From: Ruminococcus sp.
GTDB lineage: Bacteria; Bacillota; Clostridia; Lachnospirales; Lachnospiraceae
Direction of reading: 5' to 3'
Length of the DNA: 24,773 nucleotides
Assembly (NCBI GenBank): GCA_020024635.1
Contig: JAHHTL010000034.1
Location: 1 to 24,773, forward strand
Shown here: piece by piece, positions 8,161 through 16,707 of the stretch
Layout: the number at the start of each line of letters is the position of its first letter
Position numbering within the stretch: the stretch's first letter is position 1
Made by a program: the position numbers and the translations under genes
The notes under the pieces: model-generated
The model's input: only the letters and a program-made list of their open reading frames with translations
What the model was told of the DNA's origin: nothing
The model's database searches: none

Positions 8161-8811
8161 CTATCGATAATATGATAATTTCTTTTCTGTTTTTTCCATT
8201 GCAACCGCCACGATCAGATTAAAAATGTAATAAAAAATACCCGCCGCTACAAACGGAAGCATATTTCTTTGGGATGCCGCCATTGCCTTTGTCATCGTAA
8301 ACATTTCCCCATACGCAATTGCAAAGGACAAGGAAGTATCTTTCACCAACGTGATAACCTCATTTGTCATAGATGGAAGAATTCTTTTGATGACTTGTGG
8401 AAAAATAATTTTAAAAAAAGTCTGCCCTTTTGAATACCCCAGTAGTTTTGCAGCTTCGTACTGACCTTCTTCTATGGATTCAATCCCTCCTCGATAGATT
8501 TCCGCGAAATATGCTGCATAGTTAATCGAGAAAGCTATCAAAACTGCGTATACTCGATAAGAATCTGTAATAGTGATACCAAATATAAAATAGGGACCAA
8601 AATATACAACTAACAGCTGTAACATCAGAGGGGTTCCTCGCATAATTGAAATATATCCTTTCATTCCCATACGAAGAATCCTACACTTACTCATTCTTCC
8701 AAAAGAAACAAGTAGACCAAGTGGAATGGAAAATACGAGTGTAAAGAAAAATATAAGGATGGATCTACCTATTCCTGGCATAAGTTGCATGATAATCTCT
8801 GTAAATGTCAT
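8161..8811 (-). CDS. Polar amino acid ABC transporter, permease
   Basis: A 216-residue inner membrane subunit of the HisM/GlnP family, with about five hydrophobic helices. The family's typical start of helix 1 (LMPGIGRSILIFFFTLVFSIPLG) and the motif MRGTPLMLQLLVVYFG are present. The coupling (EAA-like) segment EAAKLLGYSKGQTFFKIIFPQVIKRILP contacts the ATPase. One permease gene only, so the transporter probably uses a homodimer. It lies 22 bases after the binding protein gene and 11 bases before the ATPase gene, so the three form one operon. Confidence 0.95.
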   Translation of the reverse strand: MTFTEIIMQLMPGIGRSILIFFFTLVFSIPLGLLVSFGRMSKCRILRMGMKGYISIMRGTPLMLQLLVVYFGPYFIFGITITDSYRVYAVLIAFSINYAAYFAEIYRGGIESIEEGQYEAAKLLGYSKGQTFFKIIFPQVIKRILPSMTNEVITLVKDTSLSFAIAYGEMFTMTKAMAASQRNMLPFVAAGIFYYIFNLIVAVAMEKTEKKLSYYR

Positions 8812-8833
8812 TTTCTTTCCTCCACCCCTCTGT

Positions 8834-9640
8834 CTACTTTAACGTTGTAATATCACTTCCAAACCATTTTTGCGATATTTTTTCCATTGTTCCATCTTCC
8901 ACCATTTCATATAGAACTTTTTCAACGTTCTCCTTTAATAATGAATTTCCTTTTAAAAATCCAATCGCATAAGCCTCACTTGAAATCTCTTCCTCAAGAA
9001 TTTGAAACATCTCTTCTCTGGATTGAATCTGATATGCTGCTACCACCTCATCCATTGCAATTGCATCGACTGCTCCTTGTTCTAGATCCATCATTGCTGT
9101 ATTATAGTCCGGAACTGTCTGCATTTTTTCAAAAGTAGAAACCAACTCTTTCTTTTCATTTAAAGCCGCTTCTGCTGAAGAGTCGGTCTGTACTTCAATA
9201 ATTTTTCCTTGTAAATCTCCAAGTGTCTGAATATTAGAATCCTTCTTTACCACAAACACCTGTCTGTTGTTCAAATAAGGTTTGGAAAACGTGTAATCTT
9301 CTTCTCTTCCGGTCATTGTAAACCCGTTCCAAATACAATCGATCGTTCCCGAAGATAGCTCTAAATCTTTGGCATCCCAGCTTATTGGATTTGGCACAAA
9401 CTCCAAATTTAATCGTGTTGCAACTTCTTTTGCCAACTCTAAATCAAATCCTGTAAATTCTCCATCTTCTCCAACAAATCCCATTGGTGGAAACTCTTGA
9501 TCGAACCCTACTACAAATTTTCCTTCTGTATTGGTTCCATATTTCGTTTCTTGTTTCTGCATCTCTTTATTTCCACAACCTGTTAACACCCCTAATGACA
9601 TAATAACTGTCATAATCATTGCAATCGACTTCTTTTTCAT
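8834..9640 (-). CDS. Polar amino acid ABC transporter, substrate-binding lipoprotein
   Basis: A 268-residue family 3 extracellular solute-binding protein, the first gene of the importer operon. Residues 1-22 are a lipoprotein signal with lipobox LTGC (Cys22 lipidated). The mature protein has the typical PBP2 fold motifs: FVVGFDQEFPPMGFVGEDGEFTGF.. early (it runs into DLELAKEVATRLN), then GTIDCIWNGFTMTGREE and an LQGKIIEVQTDSSA hinge-region stretch. The composition fits an L-amino acid or cystine ligand, but the specificity cannot be assigned. The start at 9640 has a strong GGAGGAG 7 bases upstream. Confidence 0.95.
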   Translation of the reverse strand: MKKKSIAMIMTVIMSLGVLTGCGNKEMQKQETKYGTNTEGKFVVGFDQEFPPMGFVGEDGEFTGFDLELAKEVATRLNLEFVPNPISWDAKDLELSSGTIDCIWNGFTMTGREEDYTFSKPYLNNRQVFVVKKDSNIQTLGDLQGKIIEVQTDSSAEAALNEKKELVSTFEKMQTVPDYNTAMMDLEQGAVDAIAMDEVVAAYQIQSREEMFQILEEEISSEAYAIGFLKGNSLLKENVEKVLYEMVEDGTMEKISQKWFGSDITTLK

Positions 9641-9673
9641 GGTAACTCCTCCTTTTTGTTTCGTTATGCTACC

Positions 9674-9702
9674 ATGTTACCACACTAAAGTGTTTTTGCC
9701 AA
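9674..9702 (-). promoter_or_regulatory. Promoter of the amino acid ABC operon with a palindrome in the spacer
   Basis: On the minus strand TTGGCA (9697-9702) and TAACAT (9674-9679) are 17 bases apart, about 35 bases before the ATG at 9640. The inverted repeat ACACT-TT-AGTGT (9682-9693) fills the spacer, a usual place for a repressor operator. Confidence 0.7.
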
Positions 9703-9713
9703 GTATCTTTTTA

Positions 9714-9746
9714 CAAAAAAAGAACCAGACACGATTGTCTGGTTCC
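9714..9746 (-). terminator. Terminator of the DUF1307 lipoprotein gene
   Basis: On the minus strand GAACCAGACA and TGTCTGGTTC form a perfect 10-bp stem (9722-9745) with a 4-base loop, followed by seven T residues. It separates the lipoprotein gene from the ABC operon. Confidence 0.95.
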
Positions 9747-9760
9747 ACAATAAGTACGTT

Positions 9761-10240
9761 TTATTCTTCAATTGTCCATCCATTTTCTTTCAAGGACTCT
9801 CTTGACTGCTTAATTGAAATCATCTTTACAGGCTTATCGGAGTTGCTTTGAATTGGTAATAATCCACTTTCTGACATAGATTTGATTGTTTCTTCACTAA
9901 GATCAATTACAATTGTTTCCACAATTTTACTTTCTTCTTTCTTGTAAGAATAATCAACACCCTTCATTTCTTTGTAAGTGTCTTCCATTTTTTTAAGAGA
10001 TTCATCCACTGCATCTAATGCTTCCTGTGGTAATTCTGCAACATCTAATGTACTGGTCTGTGTCAATCTTGTCGCTTTGTCTCCCTTTGCATCGAAAACC
10101 ATCTCAACTGTATATCCTTGTTGTTCCTGTTTACAGCGCAAAACAGCCTTTTCTTCTTTCTGGCTTCCACAACCTGCCAATGAAGCTACCATCATACCTG
10201 ATAATAAAATTGCACTAATTCTTTTGAACATTTTTTTCAT
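9761..10240 (-). CDS. DUF1307/YehR-like lipoprotein
   Basis: A 159-residue lipoprotein anchored outside the membrane. The signal peptide ends in lipobox LAGC (Cys24). The mature part (about 135 residues) resembles the YehR/DUF1307 family: an N-terminal strand-rich segment (VLRCKQEQQGYTVEMVFDAKGDKATRL), a helical middle, and a C-terminal VKMISIKQSRESLKENGW. No catalytic residues are known for the family and its function is not established. It has its own promoter and terminator. The start at 10240 has GGAGGAG upstream. Confidence 0.82.
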   Translation of the reverse strand: MKKMFKRISAILLSGMMVASLAGCGSQKEEKAVLRCKQEQQGYTVEMVFDAKGDKATRLTQTSTLDVAELPQEALDAVDESLKKMEDTYKEMKGVDYSYKKEESKIVETIVIDLSEETIKSMSESGLLPIQSNSDKPVKMISIKQSRESLKENGWTIEE

Positions 10241-10278
10241 TTACTGCTCCTCCTTTGTTTGGTATAATCCTGTATTTA

Positions 10279-10307
10279 ATTATAAAACAAAATCTCACGA
10301 AAAACAA
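10279..10307 (-). promoter_or_regulatory. Promoter of the DUF1307 lipoprotein gene
   Basis: On the minus strand TTGTTT (10302-10307) and a perfect TATAAT (10279-10284) are 17 bases apart. The -35 abuts the tex stop codon (10308-10310). No terminator hairpin was seen between tex and this gene, so read-through from tex is also possible. Confidence 0.7.
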
Positions 10308-12470
10308 TCATAAAGTTTTATTTATTCCACGCATGGAAAGTTGAATTCTTTTCTTTTTTAAATCTACACTCATAACCTTGACGTCTACAATGTCACCTAC
10401 ACTTACTGCCTCCAAAGGATGTTTAATATATCGTTCTGTAATCTGAGAAATGTGTACCAAGCCATCCTGATGAACTCCGATATCTACAAATACCCCAAAA
10501 TCTATAACATTTCGAACGGTTCCTTTCAAAATCATACCTTCTTTGAGATCTTTCATCTCCAAAACATCTGTACGAAGAATTGGTTTTGGCATTTCGTCTC
10601 TTGGGTCTCTGGCCGGTTTTTCTAGTTCTTTTACTACATCCTTTAGTGTAATTTCACCGATTCCAAGTTCTTCAGACAATTTCTTATAATCCTTGATCGA
10701 ATGAGATAGCCCTTCTAACGTTCCACTTACAACATCAGACAGCTGAACGCCTTGAATTTCCAATAACTTTTCTACTGCGCTATAAGATTCCGGATGCACT
10801 GCTGTTGCGTCAAGTGGATTCTTTCCATCGGATATCCGCATAAATCCAGCACATTGCTCAAACGCTTTTGGTCCTAGTTTTGCCACTTTAAGAAGTTCTT
10901 TTCTACTTTGAAATTTTCCGTGCTCTTCTCGGTACGCAACGATATTTTTGGCAATCGTTGCACTAATACCTGAGATATAAGAAAGAAGAGGCGCAGATGC
11001 AGTATTTAGATCCACTCCAACTTTGTTCACACAATCTTCCACCACCCCTTCTAGGGATGCTCCTAACTTTTTCTGGTTCATATCATGCTGATACTGTCCG
11101 ACCCCAATAGATTTTGGATCGATTTTTACCAGTTCTGCCAATGGATCTTGCAATCGTCTGGCAATGGATGCAGCACTTCTTTGTCCAACATCAAAATTCG
11201 GAAATTCCTCTGTAGCAAGTTTGCTTGCAGAATAAACCGACGCTCCTGCTTCATTTACAATAACATACTGCACTTTTTCTGGTATTTCCTTTAACAACTC
11301 TACAATGATCTGTTCTGACTCTCTTGACGCAGTCCCATTTCCTACAGAAATTATAGATATCTGATATTTTTTTATCCAATTCTTCAACTTTTCTTTCGCA
11401 GCATTTATTTTAGCCGGTGTCGTTGGTGCTGTCGGATAGATCACCGTTGTATCTAGCACTTTACCAGTTTCATCTACAACTGCAAGCTTACATCCTGTAC
11501 GAAATGCCGGATCCCATCCAAGAACAACCTGTCCCTTAATCGGTGGCTGCATCAAAAGCTGCTGAAGATTTTTCCCAAAGACTTCAATTGCTCCATCTTC
11601 TGCTTTTTCTGTCAGATCATTTCGAATTTCACGTTCGATCGCAGGAGCAATCAGACGTTTATAACTATCTTCCACAGCCTCTTTTAAGACCTCTGTTGTA
11701 TTAGCGTTTTCTCTATGGATTACTTTCTTTTTCAAATACGTTAAAATTTCTTCTTCCGGAGTTGCAATTTTTACCGTTAATACTTTTTCTTTTTCCCCAC
11801 GATTTAGTGCAAGCACTCTGTGCCCCGCTAACTTATTTAAACGTTCTTCAAATTCATAATACATTTCGTAAACAGATTCTTGTTCCAGATCTTTTGCAAC
11901 TGAAGTAATGGTTCCTTTTTGCATTGTGATTTTTCGGATCCAAGTTCTGTAGTCTGCCTCATCTGCAATCATTTCTGCAATAATGTCTTGCGCTCCTTCT
12001 ATCGCTTCTTTGATGGATAACACGCCTTTTTCTTCTGATAAGTACTTCTGGGCTTCTTCTTCCAGCCCCACCTCACACTTTTGTTCAAAGATTTCCATTG
12101 CAAGCGGTTCTAACCCCTTTTCTTTTGCAATCGTTGCACGTGTTCTTCGTTTCGGTCGGTACGGTCTGTACAAATCTTCTACTAAAACGAGGGTTTCCGC
12201 TTCTAAAATTTGATTTTTTAATTCCGCCGTAAGTTTTCCTTGTTCTTCGATGCTAGAGATCACTTGTTCTTTTTTCTCTTCTAGATTTCGAAGATACAGC
12301 AATCTTTCATGCAGTTTACGAAGTTGTTCGTCATTTAAAGAACCCGTTGCCTCCTTTCGATATCGTGAAATAAACGGAATCGTGTTTCCTTCATCCACCA
12401 ACTTGACCGCTGCATCAATTTGCCAACGCTTTACTTGTAACTCTTCTGTAAGTTTTTGATTAATATCCAT
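10308..12470 (-). CDS. tex: Tex family RNA-binding transcription accessory protein
   Basis: A Tex homologue of about 720 residues, which binds nucleic acid and affects transcription and fitness. Domain order is typical: helical Tex N-terminus (about 1-190, including PFISRYRKEATGSLNDEQLRKL), YqgF/RNase H-like fold near 320-430 (VVLGWDPAFRTGCKLAVVD), helix-hairpin-helix region near 490-560 (ISGISATIAKNIVAYREEHG), and C-terminal S1 domain about 643-714 (LKGTVRNVIDFGVFVDIG, DGLVHIS). An in-frame GTG lies at 12476, but AGGAG is only 2 bases from it and 8 bases from the ATG at 12470, so the ATG is preferred. It follows the DUF3343 gene by 15 bases, making it the apparent last gene of the selenium cluster; a functional link is not established. 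Confidence 0.95.
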   Translation of the reverse strand: MDINQKLTEELQVKRWQIDAAVKLVDEGNTIPFISRYRKEATGSLNDEQLRKLHERLLYLRNLEEKKEQVISSIEEQGKLTAELKNQILEAETLVLVEDLYRPYRPKRRTRATIAKEKGLEPLAMEIFEQKCEVGLEEEAQKYLSEEKGVLSIKEAIEGAQDIIAEMIADEADYRTWIRKITMQKGTITSVAKDLEQESVYEMYYEFEERLNKLAGHRVLALNRGEKEKVLTVKIATPEEEILTYLKKKVIHRENANTTEVLKEAVEDSYKRLIAPAIEREIRNDLTEKAEDGAIEVFGKNLQQLLMQPPIKGQVVLGWDPAFRTGCKLAVVDETGKVLDTTVIYPTAPTTPAKINAAKEKLKNWIKKYQISIISVGNGTASRESEQIIVELLKEIPEKVQYVIVNEAGASVYSASKLATEEFPNFDVGQRSAASIARRLQDPLAELVKIDPKSIGVGQYQHDMNQKKLGASLEGVVEDCVNKVGVDLNTASAPLLSYISGISATIAKNIVAYREEHGKFQSRKELLKVAKLGPKAFEQCAGFMRISDGKNPLDATAVHPESYSAVEKLLEIQGVQLSDVVSGTLEGLSHSIKDYKKLSEELGIGEITLKDVVKELEKPARDPRDEMPKPILRTDVLEMKDLKEGMILKGTVRNVIDFGVFVDIGVHQDGLVHISQITERYIKHPLEAVSVGDIVDVKVMSVDLKKKRIQLSMRGINKTL

Positions 12471-12485
12471 GCTCACAACTCCTTT

Positions 12486-12722
12486 TTAGATCAAACACTC
12501 TTTGATATTCTGTACACACAAATTTTCTTCTTTTAAGAACTGATTTAAAAGTTCTTTCTCTTCTAATTTTGTACACCAGCACATTCCACACCCTGCCGCA
12601 ATACTTCCTGGTACAGGAATCAAACGTCCTGGTATCTTCTTTTGTTTACACTTTTTTTCCATCTCCATAGCTTGTGTCGTGGAATGAAACGTAACAACAA
12701 TATATGTTTCTTTTTCTCTCAT
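12486..12722 (-). CDS. DUF3343 protein, putative Se/S carrier-like
   Basis: A 78-residue protein matching the DUF3343 / putative Se/S carrier-like family (PF11823). The N-terminal strand YIVVTFHSTTQAMEMEKKC and the PGRLIPVPGSIAAGCGMCW core are typical. Cysteines 45, 48 and 50 (CGMCWC) cluster after the conserved Ala-Gly, a fit site for holding a persulfide or perselenide; three more Cys are at 25, 69 and 76. Its ATG overlaps the stop of the desulfurase-like gene (ATGA, 12719-12722), so the two are probably co-translated. The role as acceptor of S or Se from that enzyme is an inference from motif and context. Confidence 0.85.
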   Translation of the reverse strand: MREKETYIVVTFHSTTQAMEMEKKCKQKKIPGRLIPVPGSIAAGCGMCWCTKLEEKELLNQFLKEENLCVQNIKECLI

Positions 12723-13864
12723 TTTGTATTCCTCTCTACAATCTCTGCTACTGCCTCTATTGCTTCGTCTACTTCTGCCTCTGTATTGTAATGTGAAAAA
12801 CTAAATCGAACAGCTCCTTGATTTTTCGTTCCCAACGCTTCATGAAGAAGGGGGGCACAATGTGCTCCAGATCTGGTTGCAATTTTATATTGAAAACTCA
12901 ATTCATCACTGATTCTTGAAGAATCTATATTTCCAATGTTAAAGGTAACAATTGGGCAGCGAACTGTGGTTTCAAAATCTCCGTAAACCTTAATCTTTGG
13001 AATCTTATTGATCCCTAAGTAAAATTTACGCATCAATTGAAGTTCCTTTTCTCGAATCCTGTCGATTCCTATATTTTCCAAATAAGAAATGGCCGCACCA
13101 AGCCCTGCGATTCCATGTCCATTTAACGTTCCTGCCTCTAAAGAATCTGGCATTTGTTCGGGATGATGCTTGTTAAACGAATCCCTTCCACTTCCTCCAC
13201 TTAAAAGAGGTTGTATGTTAATTCCCTCTTTTACATAGATTCCTCCTGTTCCTTGTGGTCCTAACAAGCTTTTATGACCAGTAAAACAAAGTACGTCAAT
13301 CTTCATTTTCTGTACGTCAATGGGAAGTACACCTGCTGTTTGCGAACCATCTACTACAAATAAAATCCCATATTTTTTCGCAAGATTTCCAATCCTTTGT
13401 AAATCCAGCACATTTCCAGTCACATTGGATCCATGAGTACATACAATGGCTTTTGTATTTTCCTTAATGGCGCTTTCTATTTCTTCGTAGGAAATCCTTC
13501 CTTTTTCATCGCAATTGAGAATAGTTAATTCCATACCTTTCTCTTCCAAAACATACAATGGTCTTAAAACTGAATTGTGTTCGAGCACCGTTGTAATGAC
13601 ATGATCTTTTGCTTTAAATAACCCTCTTATGGCTATATTAAGACTTTCTGTAGCATTCATCGTAAATGCGATTCTAGATGGATTTTCGGCATGAAAAAAA
13701 TCAGCCAGTTTCTCCCTTGTATCATAAATAACCCGCGCTGCATCCAAAGAAGCCTCGGTTACCCCTCTTCCAGCATTTCCGAAACTTTGCATCGCGTTTC
13801 CAACTGCCTCGATCACTTCTTTGGGCTTTTTCATTGATGTAGCTGCATTGTCCATATAGATCAT
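12719..13864 (-). CDS. Cysteine desulfurase/selenocysteine lyase-like class V aminotransferase (TIGR01977-type)
   Basis: A 381-residue PLP enzyme of the NifS/Csd superfamily that would release S or Se from cysteine or selenocysteine. Landmarks: start MIYMDNAATS, Asp/His cofactor region VVDGSQTAGV, PLP lysine 198 in CFTGHKSLLGPQGTGG, and a C-terminal active-site Cys336 in RSGAHCAPLLHEALG. The closest family I recognise is TIGR01977 (EF2568 type), known from gene neighbourhoods with selD. A longer in-frame ATG exists at 13933, but it lies inside lysR. The ATG at 13864 has GGAGGAG 8 bases upstream and overlaps the lysR stop (ATGA, 13861-13864), so it is chosen. Its stop overlaps the DUF3343 start in the same way. 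The preference for Se over S cannot be told from sequence. Confidence 0.92.
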   Translation of the reverse strand: MIYMDNAATSMKKPKEVIEAVGNAMQSFGNAGRGVTEASLDAARVIYDTREKLADFFHAENPSRIAFTMNATESLNIAIRGLFKAKDHVITTVLEHNSVLRPLYVLEEKGMELTILNCDEKGRISYEEIESAIKENTKAIVCTHGSNVTGNVLDLQRIGNLAKKYGILFVVDGSQTAGVLPIDVQKMKIDVLCFTGHKSLLGPQGTGGIYVKEGINIQPLLSGGSGRDSFNKHHPEQMPDSLEAGTLNGHGIAGLGAAISYLENIGIDRIREKELQLMRKFYLGINKIPKIKVYGDFETTVRCPIVTFNIGNIDSSRISDELSFQYKIATRSGAHCAPLLHEALGTKNQGAVRFSFSHYNTEAEVDEAIEAVAEIVERNTK

Positions 13865-14790
13865 TGCACAATCTCCTCCTGATAAACTTCTGCAACAGTC
13901 TCTAAGAGATGTTCTTCTACTTTTGATAAACATTCCCGCCTTTTATATACAAGATAGAGCATCCTTTTTCCTATTGCTTTTGGCAATGGAATATAAAGAA
14001 GTTTATTTTCAGCCACCTCTTCTGTTACAGCTAATTTTGACATCACAGAAATTCCACTTTTATTTCTTACTAATCTTTTGATCGTTTCTGGATTGTCTAT
14101 TGATGCCACCACATTTACATGCTTCATCTCCAATCCCATTTCTTTTAAAAGCCGTTCCGTCTCGATTCTTGTTCCGGAACCTTCTTCTCGTAAAATAAAG
14201 GGTTCGTCAGCAATCCAGGAAAAGTCTTTGTGCTCTGCCTCTTTCATCCATTGTTTTTTTTGACGAAATTTCATCGTATTCGATGTGATCAAAACCATTT
14301 CATCTTCGTAAAACGGAACAAACTTACATTGTTTATGTTCCACTTTTGTACCGGCAAATCCTATTTTTGCACCCCCACTTACAATCTGTTCCACAACTCC
14401 GAGACTATCTGTTTCTCTAATCTTAACTGCTTCCTTTGGAAACTTTTTTTGAAATACACGAAGAATTTGTGGCAAAAGATAAGAAGCGGGAATACTTGAT
14501 GAAGCAATGGGAAGAAAATGCGTTCCTTCTTTCCTTGTTTCTGAAAATAAATCTTTGATCTTGTTTTGGATCTCTAACATTTGTCTGGCATACCCATACA
14601 GACGATCTCCTTGCTCTGTCAGATGTACTTCCTTTGTGTTTCGATCAAACAGCCGAACTCCCATTTCTTTTTCCAAAGATGAGATATGTGCACTTACCGT
14701 TGGTTGCGATAGAAAAAGTTCATTTGCTGCTTTGGAAAAATTTTCATGTTCTGATACCGCCACAAACACTTCTATCTGCTTTAAATTCAT
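13861..14790 (-). CDS. LysR-family regulator of the selenium cluster
   Basis: A 309-residue LysR-type transcriptional regulator. The N-terminal winged helix-turn-helix covers about 1-60 (MNLKQIEVFVAVSEHENFSK, ELFLSQPTVSAHISSLE). The effector-binding domain covers about 90-300, with PASYLLPQILRVFQKKFP at its start. NCBI defines a selenium-metabolism-associated LysR family found in this setting, and the position between selB and the desulfurase gene fits it. It starts inside the selB stop (ATGA, 14787-14790) and ends inside the next start. It could sense a sulfur or selenium metabolite; the ligand is unknown. A T-N11-A inverted repeat before yedF (19915-19929) is a possible site of action. Confidence 0.93.
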   Translation of the reverse strand: MNLKQIEVFVAVSEHENFSKAANELFLSQPTVSAHISSLEKEMGVRLFDRNTKEVHLTEQGDRLYGYARQMLEIQNKIKDLFSETRKEGTHFLPIASSSIPASYLLPQILRVFQKKFPKEAVKIRETDSLGVVEQIVSGGAKIGFAGTKVEHKQCKFVPFYEDEMVLITSNTMKFRQKKQWMKEAEHKDFSWIADEPFILREEGSGTRIETERLLKEMGLEMKHVNVVASIDNPETIKRLVRNKSGISVMSKLAVTEEVAENKLLYIPLPKAIGKRMLYLVYKRRECLSKVEEHLLETVAEVYQEEIVQ

Positions 14791-16703
14791 AAATTTGATA
14801 CCCTTTCACTTTCCGGTCCCGATTTGCGTGTCACCTTAATACGATCCATATATTCTAAAATTGGTTTCGCACTTTTTCTGCTTGTGGAAAACATATCTCG
14901 TATTTCTCCAATCGTGATTTTTCCATCTTGTTTTAATTTGTGTATCACTTTTTGAGTTGCTTGTTCCATATAAACTTGTAAGGTATACATCCCATCTGAT
15001 ACTTTCACAAGTTCTCCTTTGGTAACCATATCTGCCAAAATATCTTCTACGATACTCTCTTTTATTTCTCCAAACTTTATTTCGCTAATTCGTTTGAAAT
15101 CATAAGCAGCAGGCTTTACAGCCCCCAAAATTTTTCTCCTTACTTGAAGATAGGTTTCATCCTTCTCAATCTCATAACCCGCCGGTGAAATAAATTCATC
15201 ATGAACCTCTATCATTCCTTGCTCTGCCAATCGATCCATGTACATTGCAAACACGTTTGGTTTCACTTTTTTTAGAAACATACTATGGATTTGAGCTTTT
15301 GACATTCCTATTTTGTAAGGATTTTTCGCTACATAGTTTTCTAATGTGGTTTTGATTTTGTTTCTACACTTTAATTCCTCGGATCTATGCCATACATATC
15401 GATCTTTTTTCGTTGAATATTCACATACAAGTCCTTCTTTTACAAGGTTATCCACAGCTTTGGAAACTTCTTCTACAGATAGTGCGGATACTTTCGCTAA
15501 TTCGGAGACGGAAACCATATTCTCCGAAACTTCTTTTACCTTCAATTCAATGACATCTTCTGCACTTCCTGCTTCTTTTTGTTTTAAACTTGCAATTACT
15601 TCTTCCTCAAAACGCTTTTTTTTCTCTGCATTTGGCTCTAATATGACGCCGCCTCCAATGGTTTCCATTGGAGAATAAAATCGAACAACAAAGCGATCGC
15701 CTCTTCGAAATGCCACTTCCTCCTCCATACGCAGTTGCACATACCCTGATTGTCCCGGTTTTAAAACCTCGTCCCCTAAAAGAACGGCACGACAAAGTAC
15801 TTGGCTCGTTCCACTAAAAAAATGTAACCTTGTGTTATTTTTTAAAACACGCTCTGTGCTGTTTAGTAATTCAAGTTTTACATCTACAATTTTGGAATCT
15901 TTCATGCTATTTATTGGCGCCAGAGTACATCCTCTTTTCAATTCCTCTTTTTTGAGATTTGAAATATTAAGAGCCACTCTCTGCCCTGCATAACATTGTT
16001 CCACATTTTCTCCATGCACTTGAATGGATCTTATTTTACATTCTTTTCCATTTGGAAACATCTCCAAAGACTCTTCTTTGGAAAGCGTTCCACTTACCAG
16101 TGTACCGGTAACAATGGTTCCAAATCCCGATAAAGTAAAGACCCGATCTATTGGTAATCTTGGAATGGTTTCTGTATCTTTTTGTTCTACTACTTCTTCC
16201 GTCATTTTTTCAATCAGTTCAATCAGTTCGGCTATGCCTTCTCCTGTGGCTGCAGAAACTTTTGCCACTGGAGCATGCTCTAAAAATGATCCTTTTAATT
16301 CCTCTTTGATTTCCTCTTCTACAAGTTCTAGAAAGTCCGGATCAACCAGATCACATTTATTCAAAACAAGAATGCTATTCTTCACTCCAAGAAGTTGTAA
16401 AATATCCATATGCTCTCTTGTCTGTGGCATAATTCCCTCATCAGCCGCTACCACAAGAAGAACAAGATCCATCCCCACTACACCAGCAACCATGTTATTG
16501 ATAAACTTTTCATGTCCCGGAACATCAATGATTCCCACACGGTCATTGTTTTTTAAATCAAAATAAGTGAATCCAAGATCAATGGTGATTCCTCTTCTTT
16601 TCTCTTCTTCAAACCGATCGGTATCTCGGCCCGTCAAAGCTTTGATCAATGTCGTTTTTCCATGATCAATATGTCCTGCCGTCCCTATTATAATATGTTT
16701 CAT
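14787..16703 (-). CDS. selB: Selenocysteine-specific elongation factor SelB
   Basis: A 638-residue EF-Tu-like GTPase that carries Sec-tRNA(Sec) to the ribosome at a UGA followed by a SECIS hairpin. The G domain shows G1 GTAGHIDHGKTTL, G2 GITIDLGF, G3 DVPGHEKF and G4 NKCD. The beta-barrel domains follow (VFTLSGFGTIVTGTLVSGTL). The C-terminal 250 residues form winged-helix repeats that bind the SECIS, for example MVSVSELAKVSALSVEEVSKAVDNLVKEGLV and the final KITIGEIRDMFSTSRKSAKPILEYMD(R), the typical WH4 segment. It starts 4 bases after the selA stop and its end overlaps lysR. The length is normal for the family. Confidence 0.97.
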   Translation of the reverse strand: MKHIIIGTAGHIDHGKTTLIKALTGRDTDRFEEEKRRGITIDLGFTYFDLKNNDRVGIIDVPGHEKFINNMVAGVVGMDLVLLVVAADEGIMPQTREHMDILQLLGVKNSILVLNKCDLVDPDFLELVEEEIKEELKGSFLEHAPVAKVSAATGEGIAELIELIEKMTEEVVEQKDTETIPRLPIDRVFTLSGFGTIVTGTLVSGTLSKEESLEMFPNGKECKIRSIQVHGENVEQCYAGQRVALNISNLKKEELKRGCTLAPINSMKDSKIVDVKLELLNSTERVLKNNTRLHFFSGTSQVLCRAVLLGDEVLKPGQSGYVQLRMEEEVAFRRGDRFVVRFYSPMETIGGGVILEPNAEKKKRFEEEVIASLKQKEAGSAEDVIELKVKEVSENMVSVSELAKVSALSVEEVSKAVDNLVKEGLVCEYSTKKDRYVWHRSEELKCRNKIKTTLENYVAKNPYKIGMSKAQIHSMFLKKVKPNVFAMYMDRLAEQGMIEVHDEFISPAGYEIEKDETYLQVRRKILGAVKPAAYDFKRISEIKFGEIKESIVEDILADMVTKGELVKVSDGMYTLQVYMEQATQKVIHKLKQDGKITIGEIRDMFSTSRKSAKPILEYMDRIKVTRKSGPESERVSNL

Positions 16704-16707
16704 AAAC

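Noticed and set aside
13865..13933. N-terminal extension of the desulfurase-like gene from ATG 13933
   Set aside because: It lies wholly inside lysR, looks like a shadow reading, and a strong ribosome binding site and ATGA overlap support ATG 13864.
16024..16566. 180-residue ORF antisense to selB
   Set aside because: It is Ser/Thr-rich antisense to the conserved G domain of SelB and has no homologous motifs.
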